Source of the DNA: Hydrogenimonas cancrithermarum
Lineage (GTDB): Bacteria; Campylobacterota; Campylobacteria; Campylobacterales; Hydrogenimonadaceae
Reading direction: 5' to 3'
Length of the DNA: 64,000 bases
NCBI RefSeq assembly: GCF_030296055.1
Contig: NZ_AP027370.1
Location: 2,175,001 to 2,239,000, forward strand
Shown: positions 53,821 to 62,658 of the stretch, one piece after another
How positions within the stretch are numbered: the stretch's first letter is position 1
Layout: each line of letters opens with the position of its first letter
The notes under the pieces: model-generated
The model's input: the letters and a program-made list of their open reading frames with translations, nothing else
Told to the model about the DNA's origin: nothing
Databases searched by the model: none
Translations under genes and position numbers: made by a program

Positions 53821-55078
53821 TCTCGTCGAGTACAAGGCGATCTACAGAAGTGACGTAAAAGAGCCAAAAAAAGAGGAGAACGGCAACATCGCCCTGCCGC
53901 CCAAACTTTTTGAAGCCCTCGAAAATTTCTATTTCGCCAACGCAGACGCCCAGCACTTTTTCCAGCCCGCTAAAGTCCATGGCAAAAAGGCGCTGCGGGC
54001 GAAAAACTATGTGGGGCTGGTCCAGTTTCACGACGGCACGACGATCGAGATTCTCCCCAAGATCGCCGATCTGGAAAACGATATCGAGGGAGCCAGGGAG
54101 ATCCTTTTGCGCATGCTGCGCACGCTGAAAAAATCGCCGTTCCGGCATCTGGACAAAGCCCGGCTCAAAGCGACGCGCCTGCCGCTTTTTGAGATCTTTG
54201 TCTCGATGTTTCTCGAAGCGGTGGCCGATCTGGTGCGCCGGGGCATCAAAAGCGACTACATCAGCCGCGAAGAGAATCTCAAATACCTCAAAGGCAAACT
54301 CAAAATCGGCGAACACCTCAAACGCAACTTTATCCACAAAGAGCGCTTTTATGTCGCGTACGATGAGTTTTTGAGCGACAGGGTCGAAAACCGGCTCATC
54401 AAAACGACCCTGCAAACACTCTACAAACGCTCCCGATCGAGCGTCAATCAGCAGAGGATTCGGGAGTTTCTTTTCGTTTTCGACGATATTGGCACGAGCC
54501 ACGACCACCGCAGCGATTTTAAAAAGGTGAAACTCGACCGGCAGATGGCCCACTACGAGCAAGTGCTGGCGTGGTGCCGCATCTTTCTGCTCGGGCAGAG
54601 TTTCGGCCCCTATCGCGGAAGGGATGTCGCCTTTGCGCTGCTTTTCGATATGAACAGGCTCTTTGAGAGTTATGTGGGAGCGTGGTTTAAAGTGGCGAAA
54701 GAATATACAGACAGGAAGATAGTCTTGCAGCACGGTATCCACCACCTGGTCTATCTGGAGAAGAAGGGAAGAGAAAAAGATGGAAAATTTCGTCTGAAAC
54801 CCGATATCGTTATCGATGGGGGCGACATTGTCGCCGATACCAAATGGAAACTGCTCGATGAAGAGAACAAAAATCAGGGGGTATCGCAGGGCGATATGTA
54901 CCAGCTTTTTGCCTACGGAAAAAAATATGAGGGGTGCAAAGAACTCCTTTTAATCTACCCCAAAAGCCACACAAAAGTAGAGGAGATGAGATATTTTTTT
55001 CAAGACGATTTGCCGTTGTCGGTCCGTTTTTTCGACGTAAAAGAAAACAGACTTTGCGATGGCGATGAAATACTTTGA
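53801..55078 (+). CDS. mcrC: McrC-like nuclease subunit
   Basis: 425 residues. It pairs with McrB to cut modified DNA. The N-terminal part binds the McrB ring (VGLVQFHDGTTIEILPKIADLEND near 75). The middle is helical with HKERFYVAYDEFLSDRVENRLIKTTLQ near 183. The nuclease centre is LKPDIVIDGGDIVADTKWKLL near 331, giving the PD...D-x-K residues, followed by QGDMYQLFAYGKKY. The ATG at 53801 inside the mcrB end is chosen over an earlier in-frame start because McrC homologues begin about there. Its composition is host-like, as in the back half of mcrB. Confidence 0.9.
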   Translation: MKPSNLNLVEYKAIYRSDVKEPKKEENGNIALPPKLFEALENFYFANADAQHFFQPAKVHGKKALRAKNYVGLVQFHDGTTIEILPKIADLENDIEGAREILLRMLRTLKKSPFRHLDKARLKATRLPLFEIFVSMFLEAVADLVRRGIKSDYISREENLKYLKGKLKIGEHLKRNFIHKERFYVAYDEFLSDRVENRLIKTTLQTLYKRSRSSVNQQRIREFLFVFDDIGTSHDHRSDFKKVKLDRQMAHYEQVLAWCRIFLLGQSFGPYRGRDVAFALLFDMNRLFESYVGAWFKVAKEYTDRKIVLQHGIHHLVYLEKKGREKDGKFRLKPDIVIDGGDIVADTKWKLLDEENKNQGVSQGDMYQLFAYGKKYEGCKELLLIYPKSHTKVEEMRYFFQDDLPLSVRFFDVKENRLCDGDEIL

Positions 55079-55110
55079 CAATGTTCTTAATGATAAGGGG
55101 ATGGAGTTTG

Positions 55111-55140
55111 GATTTCAATTTCTCCAAGTGAATTGGAATC
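55111..55140. other. hairpin between mcrC and the first DUF262 gene
   Basis: A 10-bp stem (55111-55120 with 55131-55140, one G-T pair) closes a 10-base loop. It has no clean T-run after it. It could be a weak terminator or a regulatory or processing structure for the downstream genes. Confidence 0.35.
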
Positions 55141-55221
55141 GAAAAGTTTGATTTATGACTTTTCAATCCGTTAAGCAGCTTCAGAATGGATTTGAACAAC
55201 AAATTGAGGAAAGGTGAAGTG

Positions 55222-56694
55222 ATGACCTATTGTCTTGAAGATAGAATAAAGAATACAGAGGTGTCTAACATTGAATTGCTTTTAAATAAGAACTTGACCA
55301 TACCATCCTACCAGCGGCCTTATAGCTGGGAGGATGAACAGGTAACGCAACTTGTGGAAGACCTGATCGAGGCGTGGAAAGAAGAGAAAAAAATCTACCT
55401 TGTCGGTAACCTGATATTGCAAAAAAGCGAAAAAGAAAGCCCGAAGGAGGAGTCTTTGGAGATTGTGGATGGTCAGCAGCGTATCACGACATTTGCTCTG
55501 ATAGAGTACGCCTTGACTGGAGAATTCAAAGCAAAATTCTTGACCCAAAGCCATTTTACGCCTCTCTCCACGGAAAAGATCAGACGCAACCACCATCTAA
55601 TAAAAAACCGTTTGGAGAAATCGGATGTCAGCAAAAAAAAGTTCCAGGAGTTTTTTAAAAATAGAGTCTGTGTGACATGCACCTATGCCGATACTTTGGA
55701 TGAAGCGTTTTTCTATTTCGATTCCCAAAATACACGAGGAAAACCTCTGGCGCGCAAGGATCTTCTGAAAGTGCATCATCTAAGAACCATGATGGATGAA
55801 AACGAAGAAGAAACGATAAAGGGCATTGTGAAAAATTGGGAACACGATGAGAAGGTAGAAGATCCAAAAGAGGTCAAGTATCTTGGCGATGATTTTTTGG
55901 AGTTTTTGTTCGAACAGTTGCTGGCTTTGGCGAGAAGATCGGTTCGTGGAGAGCTTGTAGAGGAGGATCTTACGTGGATGGATGTCTATCGAGAGTTTCG
56001 TTCAGAAGGGGGAGGTGACTTGCTCAATAATTACAACCAACCTCCACTGTTCGAACGCTATGAATACGATGTGCAAAGGGATGTCGTGAGCTACATGCCA
56101 AAAATCGCGCCCTTTGCAGGGCCGTACATGCTCAATGAGGGAAGAAAGTATCTTCCTTTCGAGGTCACACAGTCTATTCGTGGAGGGTTGTATTTTTTCC
56201 TGTATGCGTTCAAGTACTCCAAACAGTTGAAAAAACTAAGGGATGATCCTTGGTTTCGCTTGCTTGATGACGTGCCGGGAGCGGGAAATCATTACTTGCG
56301 AAAGGTTTACCGTGCTTCTTTGCTCTATTTTTACGATAAGTTCGGAAAAAGAGATTTTCAGGAATTTGCTGCTTTGTTCTTTTTGACATTGTCCTATTAT
56401 CGTTTCAACAAAGGGAAACTTTACAAGCAAGGGGTGGTCAAATTCGAGTGGAACGATATGGATGGAGGAGAGGAGACAAAGCAGTGGGACCCTTTTAAAG
56501 TCATTTCGTTGAAATATGCGTCTGAACATGTCGTAGGCGATTTGAGAAACTATCTTATTTTTTATTGCGACCCGAAAAAATGGAAAAAAGATTCGGACTC
56601 CAAAACAAAGAACGACTTTTACGATGCATCGTCGAGGGAATCGATTGATGGGGCATTTTTGAAACAGATGGAACGCGAGATTTGGGGGGTATGA
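55222..56694 (+). CDS. DUF262 protein without HNH domain (GmrS-like)
   Basis: 490 residues. The ParB-like DUF262 domain is visible as IPSYQRPYSWEDEQVTQLVEDL near 27 and EIVDGQQRITTFALIEYAL near 81; the DGQQR motif is the nucleotide-hydrolysis signature of this family, the GmrS part of GmrSD type IV enzymes. The C-terminal half is helical and I find no HNH motif in it. GGAAAGGTG supports ATG 55222. It ends 1 base before the next gene, which carries the HNH domain, so the two probably act together. Confidence 0.82.
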   Translation: MTYCLEDRIKNTEVSNIELLLNKNLTIPSYQRPYSWEDEQVTQLVEDLIEAWKEEKKIYLVGNLILQKSEKESPKEESLEIVDGQQRITTFALIEYALTGEFKAKFLTQSHFTPLSTEKIRRNHHLIKNRLEKSDVSKKKFQEFFKNRVCVTCTYADTLDEAFFYFDSQNTRGKPLARKDLLKVHHLRTMMDENEEETIKGIVKNWEHDEKVEDPKEVKYLGDDFLEFLFEQLLALARRSVRGELVEEDLTWMDVYREFRSEGGGDLLNNYNQPPLFERYEYDVQRDVVSYMPKIAPFAGPYMLNEGRKYLPFEVTQSIRGGLYFFLYAFKYSKQLKKLRDDPWFRLLDDVPGAGNHYLRKVYRASLLYFYDKFGKRDFQEFAALFFLTLSYYRFNKGKLYKQGVVKFEWNDMDGGEETKQWDPFKVISLKYASEHVVGDLRNYLIFYCDPKKWKKDSDSKTKNDFYDASSRESIDGAFLKQMEREIWGV

Positions 56695-56695
56695 C

Positions 56696-58747
56696 GTGAC
56701 TGAGCAAAGTAAGAAGTTTCAAATTAACATCGAAACAATATGTTGGAAGGAAATAGAAAAGCTAAAAGGTGAGAAAAATCGGGAAGTTGTTTTTACAATT
56801 CCCGTATATCAACGGCGGTATGCATGGAAAAGTGAAGAGGTAATTCAGCTACTCAGCGACTTGGTATCATGGGAAAGTGACAATCCGTATTTCATTGGAA
56901 ATATTGTGGTGGAAAAGAGGGATGATGGCGTATATGACATTATCGACGGTCAGCAGCGTTTGACGACACTCTACCTTGTCGCAGTCATGGCAAATAAGAA
57001 GACCTTTGAATTGAGTTACGAAGTAAGAGAGGGAGATAACGCTTTCTTGCAGGAGATTGGAAGAAGGTTTGATGCACGACATGTTGAGGAACTTACCCAA
57101 AAAAGCAAGGCGGATGGTGTTTTTAAAGCTAACATAGAAGCGATCGAGAGTTATATCTCGGAAAACAGGGTTGAGCTTGGAACTTTGCTTGAGAAGGTGA
57201 AGTTCGCCTTAACTATTCTCGATCGCGAAGAGGTCGACATCGCCAAATATTTCGAAGTGATGAACAGCCGGGGGAAGCAGCTGGAAAAACATCAGATCAT
57301 CAAAGCCAATATACTGGATGGGCTTGAGGAAAAAGAGAGGGGTATTTATGCCAGAATATGGGACTATTGCTCTCGTATGGATAGCTATGTGGAAGAGTTT
57401 ATCTACCGTTATATTAAAAGGGCATATGACAAAACTTCTGGGAATATGAAGCAGACGGAGAGCATGGAGAAAATCAGGAAGGGTCTGATTGACCTTGCGT
57501 TTGAACCAACTTATGAAAGAGCAGAAAAGTTGTTTCAAAAAGAAAATGGCGGAGATAATACAAATACAGCCAAGCTTTCCATTGAGAATATTTTATCAAA
57601 GAAAGACGTTTTGAGCTCTTCGGAAGAATCGTACGAGGGGGTTGAAAGGTACAGATCTTTTCTGAAGTTTGAATATTTTCTTCTTCATGTTTTGAAACTT
57701 TACTCCGAAGAAAAGGAGAGTATTGAAATTAACGACGCCAAGCTACTCGAGCAGTTTGAAAGATTCAAGTCTGCTGAGAAAAAAGAGAAAAAGGCTTTTA
57801 TGAACGACTTGCTGGCCTATCGGATACTGTACGACTATTTTGTCGTAAAACGACAAATGGATGGTGATGAACCTTTTTTCGCGGTTTTAGAGACGGCAAA
57901 CAAAGGATTGGGTATCGATAGAAAAGCAGCTGAAAAGGATCTGAAGATATCTCGGGCCATTATGAATATGCAACTGCTATTCAATTTCACGACAGATTTT
58001 TTCGCGCAAGACTGGATTTATACGGTATTGAAATGGATCAAAAGTTTGGAAAATGATGTTCTGAGCGAAAAATTTTATGATCGATATTTGGAGTTTTTGA
58101 AATCGCTTGACAAAAAGGCAGCTTTGACGAGGTTGCGAAAGGGAGATTTGAAAAAGATGTTCTATTCATATAATGGTCCTCCTGCAACAACGGATGGTGA
58201 AGATGCAAAACCGTGGAATTTAGATGAAGTGCTTAATAGAGGTACTTCTACGCCCCATTATTGGTTTTATAAACTCGATTATCTTCTCTGGGAGCAGGAA
58301 CTCTTGGAATCTAAGTTTGAAAAAGGCGAGTACGAGCATCCTTTTAGTGAAGAGGAGAAGTTTAAATATGAAGAAATCAAAAAGAATTTTCGCTTATCCA
58401 GGCTTAATTCAATCGAACACATGAAGCCGCAAAGTAAAGCGAATGATTGGGGAGAGCGATGCAATGGCTGTAAAGCTAAGCGTAGTATAGACTGCTTCGG
58501 AAATTTGGCTTTGGTGACGCACCACCTGAACAGCTCGTTGCTTGACGATGAAGTTAATAAAAAATATACCATCCAGCGACAGCTCAACAGGGGAACGATA
58601 GAAAGTTTAAAAATGATCGATTTTTACAGCCGTATTCGAAATTCTCAAGAGATGACGATCGACCATTGCCGTGAGCATCATAAAGAGATGGTGGGAATTT
58701 TATGCAAATCATTAGGGGTAAACGGAGATAGATCATGTCCCGCCTGA
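56696..58747 (+). CDS. DUF262-DUF1524 protein (GmrSD-like type IV restriction enzyme)
   Basis: 683 residues, starting at GTG. It has the DUF262 motifs IPVYQRRYAWKSEEVIQLLSDL near 35 and IIDGQQRLTTLYLV near 81, plus KYFEVMNSRGKQLEKHQIIKANIL near 182. The C-terminal DUF1524/HNH nuclease domain carries NSIEHMKPQSKA (His near 574), a CNGC pair and DCFGNLALVTHHLNSSL near 600, the standard end of GmrD nucleases. GmrSD enzymes cut glucosylated or otherwise modified phage DNA, so it complements McrBC, which cuts methylated DNA. Base composition is moderately AT-rich. Confidence 0.88.
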   Translation: MTEQSKKFQINIETICWKEIEKLKGEKNREVVFTIPVYQRRYAWKSEEVIQLLSDLVSWESDNPYFIGNIVVEKRDDGVYDIIDGQQRLTTLYLVAVMANKKTFELSYEVREGDNAFLQEIGRRFDARHVEELTQKSKADGVFKANIEAIESYISENRVELGTLLEKVKFALTILDREEVDIAKYFEVMNSRGKQLEKHQIIKANILDGLEEKERGIYARIWDYCSRMDSYVEEFIYRYIKRAYDKTSGNMKQTESMEKIRKGLIDLAFEPTYERAEKLFQKENGGDNTNTAKLSIENILSKKDVLSSSEESYEGVERYRSFLKFEYFLLHVLKLYSEEKESIEINDAKLLEQFERFKSAEKKEKKAFMNDLLAYRILYDYFVVKRQMDGDEPFFAVLETANKGLGIDRKAAEKDLKISRAIMNMQLLFNFTTDFFAQDWIYTVLKWIKSLENDVLSEKFYDRYLEFLKSLDKKAALTRLRKGDLKKMFYSYNGPPATTDGEDAKPWNLDEVLNRGTSTPHYWFYKLDYLLWEQELLESKFEKGEYEHPFSEEEKFKYEEIKKNFRLSRLNSIEHMKPQSKANDWGERCNGCKAKRSIDCFGNLALVTHHLNSSLLDDEVNKKYTIQRQLNRGTIESLKMIDFYSRIRNSQEMTIDHCREHHKEMVGILCKSLGVNGDRSCPA

Positions 58748-59228
58748 AACTGACCCTCGACGCGCTCTTCCCCCTATCGTGGCGATGAAAAAGAACCGCC
58801 GTAGGGTGGAAGATTTCGGCTACCCAGGGAAAAAGCGCGAAGAGCTGGAGCGGATCCGGAACGTCTATGAAGAAAAAAGGTGGCGTTGGGGCTGGCGGAC
58901 TAGGCAGATCTACTTGCCGAAGGGCTGAAACGACTGCGTTTAAAGGGGGCAGGTGATAGCTGATAACCTTAAGGTTTTTCCGCTACAAAATACCCGGATT
59001 TTGCTTTTCAAATGCGCGCCATGCTCCAGTGAGATAGCCCACATACATAGCTATCTGTATCGTCAATTTCAAAGATAGTTAAAATTCAAGCCCCTTTTTA
59101 AATCTTGATGTAGTTGTTGATAACGAACCAGGAAATATATTTTCGGATCATCAACTGGGATTAACCGCAAAAGGACGTTAGGATTTTTCGATAGTCGTAA
59201 GGGGAGGGGGTACGGATGGAAATCCATC
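58748..59228. other. 481-base gap with gene remnants
   Basis: The stretch holds no long ORF. A 17-codon ORF begins with ATG near 58735, inside the end of the previous gene, and stops at about 58788; a 47-codon ORF follows at 58785. From 58929 on I see only AT-rich sequence with short hairpins (GATAGC / GCTATC near 59033-59055). It looks like the scar of a deleted gene of the island. Confidence 0.5.
58785..58928 (+). CDS. short basic ORF, probable remnant
   Basis: 47 residues, rich in Arg, Lys, Glu and Trp (RRRVEDFGYPGKKREELERIRNVYEE). It lacks a clear ribosome site and overlaps the stop of another tiny ORF by ATGA. It is either the leftover of a larger protein or a chance ORF; I do not recognise it. 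Confidence 0.25.
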   Translation: MKKNRRRVEDFGYPGKKREELERIRNVYEEKRWRWGWRTRQIYLPKG

Positions 59229-60206
59229 TTAAATCATCTTCTCGCCGGATAGATACGCTTCGGTATCTTTCCGTATCATATCGTCCAGCCATTTCGGCTC
59301 CACAATATGGATATGCGGCATCCAGTATTTGACGATGGGAACGATCTCCATTTCATGGGTGATCTTTATGACTGCCTCTATGCTGCCGTCACTGTCCTCT
59401 CCCTCGATGGCTTGATTTTTGCAAATCGGCTTGACTCGAAAATATTTTGCGACTTCGGCATCGATGAAAAGCCTTACCTCGAACGGTTCCTTACCGGCAT
59501 CGAACCATACGTTGATGGCGTTTTCAAGCTTCTCTTCCATTTCACTGGAAACGTCGAATGTCTCGTTCTGTACTGTAATATCCGAAATATTTCGCAGCAG
59601 GTATTTTTTAACGATATCGTTTCTCGCATCCATGGCGATAACGTACCAAAACCCTTCGAAATTCGCGATTTTGAGCGGTTTTATATCGATATCGTGTTTG
59701 TTTTCTTCCATCTTGTAGACGCATTGCAACAGACGCTTTTGCTTGATCGCCTTTTCAATTTTGGTAGCGACCGTCAGTTTGTCGCCGATATCTTCCATAT
59801 CGAGTTTCGCGTAGAAGGGATTGGCGGCGGTGGCTTTGAGTTTTTTTAGAAGGTTGTGGGCTTTCGAGTAGAATGCATTTCCCTGTTTTTTGCTCAGTTC
59901 ATCGAGAAGTTCGAGAACCGAAATCTCTTCCGGAGTGAAAGCCGTCTCGTTTTGCTCGGCCCATTTCAGCCCGAACCTGTCACCGTTTTTTCGTATCGGG
60001 AAACCGGCCATACGTTCGTTGACATCCCGCTGGATCGTGCGCAGATTCACGTCGAACTCGTCGGCTAGCTCTCTCATGGAGAGAATTTCGCCCGCATATA
60101 GCCTCGACAATATCACGGCGATGCGTTCATTACTTTTTGCATAGCGGCGTTCACGCTCCTTTTTGGTAGTATGGGAAGGTTTATGGCCGGGAAACGGTTT
60201 TTGCAA
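59229..60206 (-). CDS. WYL-domain transcriptional regulator
   Basis: 325 residues. The N-terminal DeoR-type helix-turn-helix (about 25-75, IAVILSRLYAGEILSMRELADEFDVNLRTIQRDV) is followed by the WYL domain (about 145-220, LLQCVYKMEENKHDIDIKPLKIANFEGFWYVIAMDARNDIVKKYLLRNI) and a C-terminal WCX-like extension. WYL regulators sense nucleic acids or nucleotides and often control defence loci. The start is TTG at 60206 with AAGGAT before it. It faces the island; a short dyad (AATTA / TAATT) in its own promoter may be its operator, and the 47669 dyad is another candidate target. Confidence 0.88.
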   Translation of the reverse strand: MQKPFPGHKPSHTTKKERERRYAKSNERIAVILSRLYAGEILSMRELADEFDVNLRTIQRDVNERMAGFPIRKNGDRFGLKWAEQNETAFTPEEISVLELLDELSKKQGNAFYSKAHNLLKKLKATAANPFYAKLDMEDIGDKLTVATKIEKAIKQKRLLQCVYKMEENKHDIDIKPLKIANFEGFWYVIAMDARNDIVKKYLLRNISDITVQNETFDVSSEMEEKLENAINVWFDAGKEPFEVRLFIDAEVAKYFRVKPICKNQAIEGEDSDGSIEAVIKITHEMEIVPIVKYWMPHIHIVEPKWLDDMIRKDTEAYLSGEKMI

Positions 60207-60404
60207 AATTTCATCCTTGAATTATGTTTGTCTAATTATAAACTTTTTATTCCGTTTTATTCTGTCAAATGCTGGAATCGGCAATTTTTCCATGAAAGTA
60301 CTTGTTTTAGCAGATTCTATCGGATATCTTTGGACGATACAAGTGGCTGAAGGTTCGGATATGCGGTATTTTACGGATTTTTTGGACGCTGTCGGATGCA
60401 GGTT

Positions 60405-60481
60405 TGGTGGGCCAACCAGGACTCGAACCTGGGACCATCCGGTTATGAGCCGGATGCTCTAACCAACTGAGCTATTGGCCC
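60405..60481 (-). tRNA. tRNA with anticodon CAT (Met elongator or Ile2)
   Basis: On the minus strand the 77 bases fold as a cloverleaf: 7-bp acceptor stem GGGCCAA / TTGGCCC, a D-arm with AGCTCAGTTGGTTAGAGC, an anticodon stem TCCGG / CCGGA with loop CTCATAA (anticodon at 60445-60447), a T-arm with GGTTCGAGTCC, and an encoded CCA end. A CAT anticodon with a paired first acceptor base excludes initiator tRNA. Met and lysidine-modified Ile2 cannot be told apart by eye. Confidence 0.93.
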
Positions 60482-60488
60482 GTGAGCA

Positions 60489-61610
60489 CTAAAGAAAGGT
60501 GACTTTAGAGCCGGAATTATACAGGAAATTGAAGCGAAAAGCAATAAAGTTTTCCAAAATACCAAAGAGGACCATAAAGTTGATGAAGCTGCTTCCTCCA
60601 TGGCTGAGCAGGGGTAGGGGAACGCCGACAACGGGTGCGAGGCCGATAGTCATGAGGATGTTGACGCTGGTGTAGACGAAAAGCAGAAAGGCGATACCGT
60701 AGGCTGTGACGCGAATGAAGTAGTCGGCGTGGGCGTGAATGCCCAGACTGAAGATGTGCAGGATCAAAAGCGCATAGAGGAAGATGAGTCCCGCCGCACC
60801 GACAAAACCGAAGCGTTCGACGAAATAGGCGAATATGAAGTCACTCGAGGCGATGGGTAGAAACTTCAGCTGGGTCTGTGTCGCTTCCTCTTTGGGTTTG
60901 CCCGTCATACCGCCCGAACCGATGGCGATGATCGACTGCTGAACGTGATAGCTCGGTTTTTCTGCCAGGAAATCATGGATGCGTTTTTTCTGATAGTCGT
61001 GCAGGTTACTGTAGAGAAAAGGTGCCGCAACAGCCAGCGTGATGGCGATGCCGGCCCAGATTTTCCAGTGAACGCCGACCAGAAAAAGAACGCCGTAGCC
61101 GATGATGAGAAGAACGAGGGCGGTACCGAGATCCGGCTCTTTGGCGATGAGCAGAAAGGGAAGCAGAATGTAGAACGAAAACTTCAGGAACTGTTTGAGC
61201 CGGTAACCGCCAGGTGGTGGTGGATTCTCCTGAATAAGGTGCCCCAGCATCAGGATAAAGGCGGGCTTGAATAGTTCGGAGGGCTGAATGGTCATGCCGA
61301 TAAAAGGAAGTTGCAGCCAGCGCTGTGCACCCAGTTTCGTAACACCGAAAAGATCGACACTGATCAGCAATAGTATCGTCGACCAGTAGAAAAAGGGGAT
61401 CAGCCACCGTAAAGATCGCCATGGAATGAGAAAAAAGATGAAAAACACTACGAAACCGAGCCCGATGTAAAAGAGTTCTTTGCGAAAAAGAGCAGGGCTT
61501 ATCTCTTTTACGAGGGTCAAAGAGATGAGAATGAGCGGCAAAATAAAAAGAATAAGGAAAAAGTCGAAGTGTGTTAAAATGCGTCTGTCGAACATCAATG
61601 TATGTTTCAT
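60489..61610 (-). CDS. rodA: rod shape-determining glycosyltransferase RodA
   Basis: 373 residues, SEDS family, about ten membrane helices from residue 15 to 365. It polymerises lipid II glycan for side-wall growth with a class B PBP. Family landmarks are GAQRWLQLPFIGMTIQPSELFKPA near 100, KEPDLGTALVLLIIGYG near 160 (the catalytic Asp region), SDFIFAYFVERFGFVGA near 260 and the conserved end LPLLSHGGSSFINFMVLFGI near 335. It is divergent from the pseudouridine synthase gene, with 43 bases between the starts. Confidence 0.95.
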   Translation of the reverse strand: MKHTLMFDRRILTHFDFFLILFILPLILISLTLVKEISPALFRKELFYIGLGFVVFFIFFLIPWRSLRWLIPFFYWSTILLLISVDLFGVTKLGAQRWLQLPFIGMTIQPSELFKPAFILMLGHLIQENPPPPGGYRLKQFLKFSFYILLPFLLIAKEPDLGTALVLLIIGYGVLFLVGVHWKIWAGIAITLAVAAPFLYSNLHDYQKKRIHDFLAEKPSYHVQQSIIAIGSGGMTGKPKEEATQTQLKFLPIASSDFIFAYFVERFGFVGAAGLIFLYALLILHIFSLGIHAHADYFIRVTAYGIAFLLFVYTSVNILMTIGLAPVVGVPLPLLSHGGSSFINFMVLFGILENFIAFRFNFLYNSGSKVTFL

Positions 61611-61653
61611 GGAAACCTGTCCAAATTTTTATCAAAAGAATTGTACCCAACGA

Positions 61654-62658
61654 ATGAAAAAAGAGAGTTTAACAGCAGACCGGCAAGAGCGGCTCGACAA
61701 ATTTTTGCATCGTCATATCGGCGGGTCACGGAACCAGATAGAGCATCTGATCAAGAGAGGGTTTGTAGAGGCTTCCGGAAAGCAGGTCACGAAAGCCGGT
61801 TACAAATTGAAGCCGGGCGAAAGCGTTTTCTATACGATACCGCAGGAACCGGTATACGAGGAAAAAACGGTCGGATTCGACGTTCCGGTCATTTACGAAG
61901 ATGAAGATATATTGATTGTCAACAAACCGTCGGGGCTGGTCGTGCATCCTGCACCAAGCGTGAAAGAGGCGACACTGGTCGACTGGCTCAAAGCGAAAGG
62001 TGTGAACCTTTCGACGATCAGCGGCGAGGAGCGTCACGGTATCGTTCACCGCCTGGACAAAGAGACGAGCGGTGCGATGGTGGTTGCGAAGAACAATGCC
62101 GCCCATGAAAAGCTTTCGAGGCAATTGCAGAACAAAACGATGGGGCGTTACTATGTCGCGGTCATCGATTATCCTCTCAAAAGTTCGGGGATTGTCGAAG
62201 GGCCGATCGCCCGCAACCCCTCCAACCGTCTGAAGATGGGGATCGTCAATGGTGGGAAAGCGGCGAAAACAGAATTTCGGAAACTTCTGGAAAGTCCGAA
62301 GGAACGATACGAGCTGATCGCCGCCAAACTCTACACGGGGCGTACCCACCAGATCCGTGTCCATCTCACTTCGATCGGCCGTCACATCGCAGGTGACAGT
62401 TTATACGGTTTTAAGAGCCGGGGCGGTAAAATAGAACGCATTTTGCTGCATGCCTATATACTCTATCTTGACCATCCCGAAACGGGCGAACCGATGCAGT
62501 TTACAGCCCCGATACCGGTCGATATGAAAACAGCCTGTGAAAGTTTTTTTGAGAAGGAGAAATTAGATGAAATATTGGATCCGTGCGCTCTGCTTCGGCG
62601 CTTTGATGATGATTGCAAGCGGCTGCGCACCCAAGAGCCTGAGCCAGGAGGCTCCTAA
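61654..62658 (+). CDS. rluD: RluA/RluD-family ribosomal pseudouridine synthase
   Basis: 334 residues. An S4 RNA-binding domain at the N-terminus (ERLDKFLHRHIGGSRNQIEHLIKRGFVEASG) is followed by the catalytic domain with HGIVHRLDKETSGAMVVAKN (near 130, catalytic Asp in HRLDKETSG), ARNPSNRLKMG near 187 and GRTHQIRVHL near 230. Which rRNA uridines it modifies cannot be told; RluD is the nearest guess. The start at 61654 fits the domain, though an in-frame ATG exists at 61609. The last 30 residues run into the next gene's signal peptide in another frame, a 92-base overlap, and look like a lost original stop. Confidence 0.88.
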   Translation: MKKESLTADRQERLDKFLHRHIGGSRNQIEHLIKRGFVEASGKQVTKAGYKLKPGESVFYTIPQEPVYEEKTVGFDVPVIYEDEDILIVNKPSGLVVHPAPSVKEATLVDWLKAKGVNLSTISGEERHGIVHRLDKETSGAMVVAKNNAAHEKLSRQLQNKTMGRYYVAVIDYPLKSSGIVEGPIARNPSNRLKMGIVNGGKAAKTEFRKLLESPKERYELIAAKLYTGRTHQIRVHLTSIGRHIAGDSLYGFKSRGGKIERILLHAYILYLDHPETGEPMQFTAPIPVDMKTACESFFEKEKLDEILDPCALLRRFDDDCKRLRTQEPEPGGS

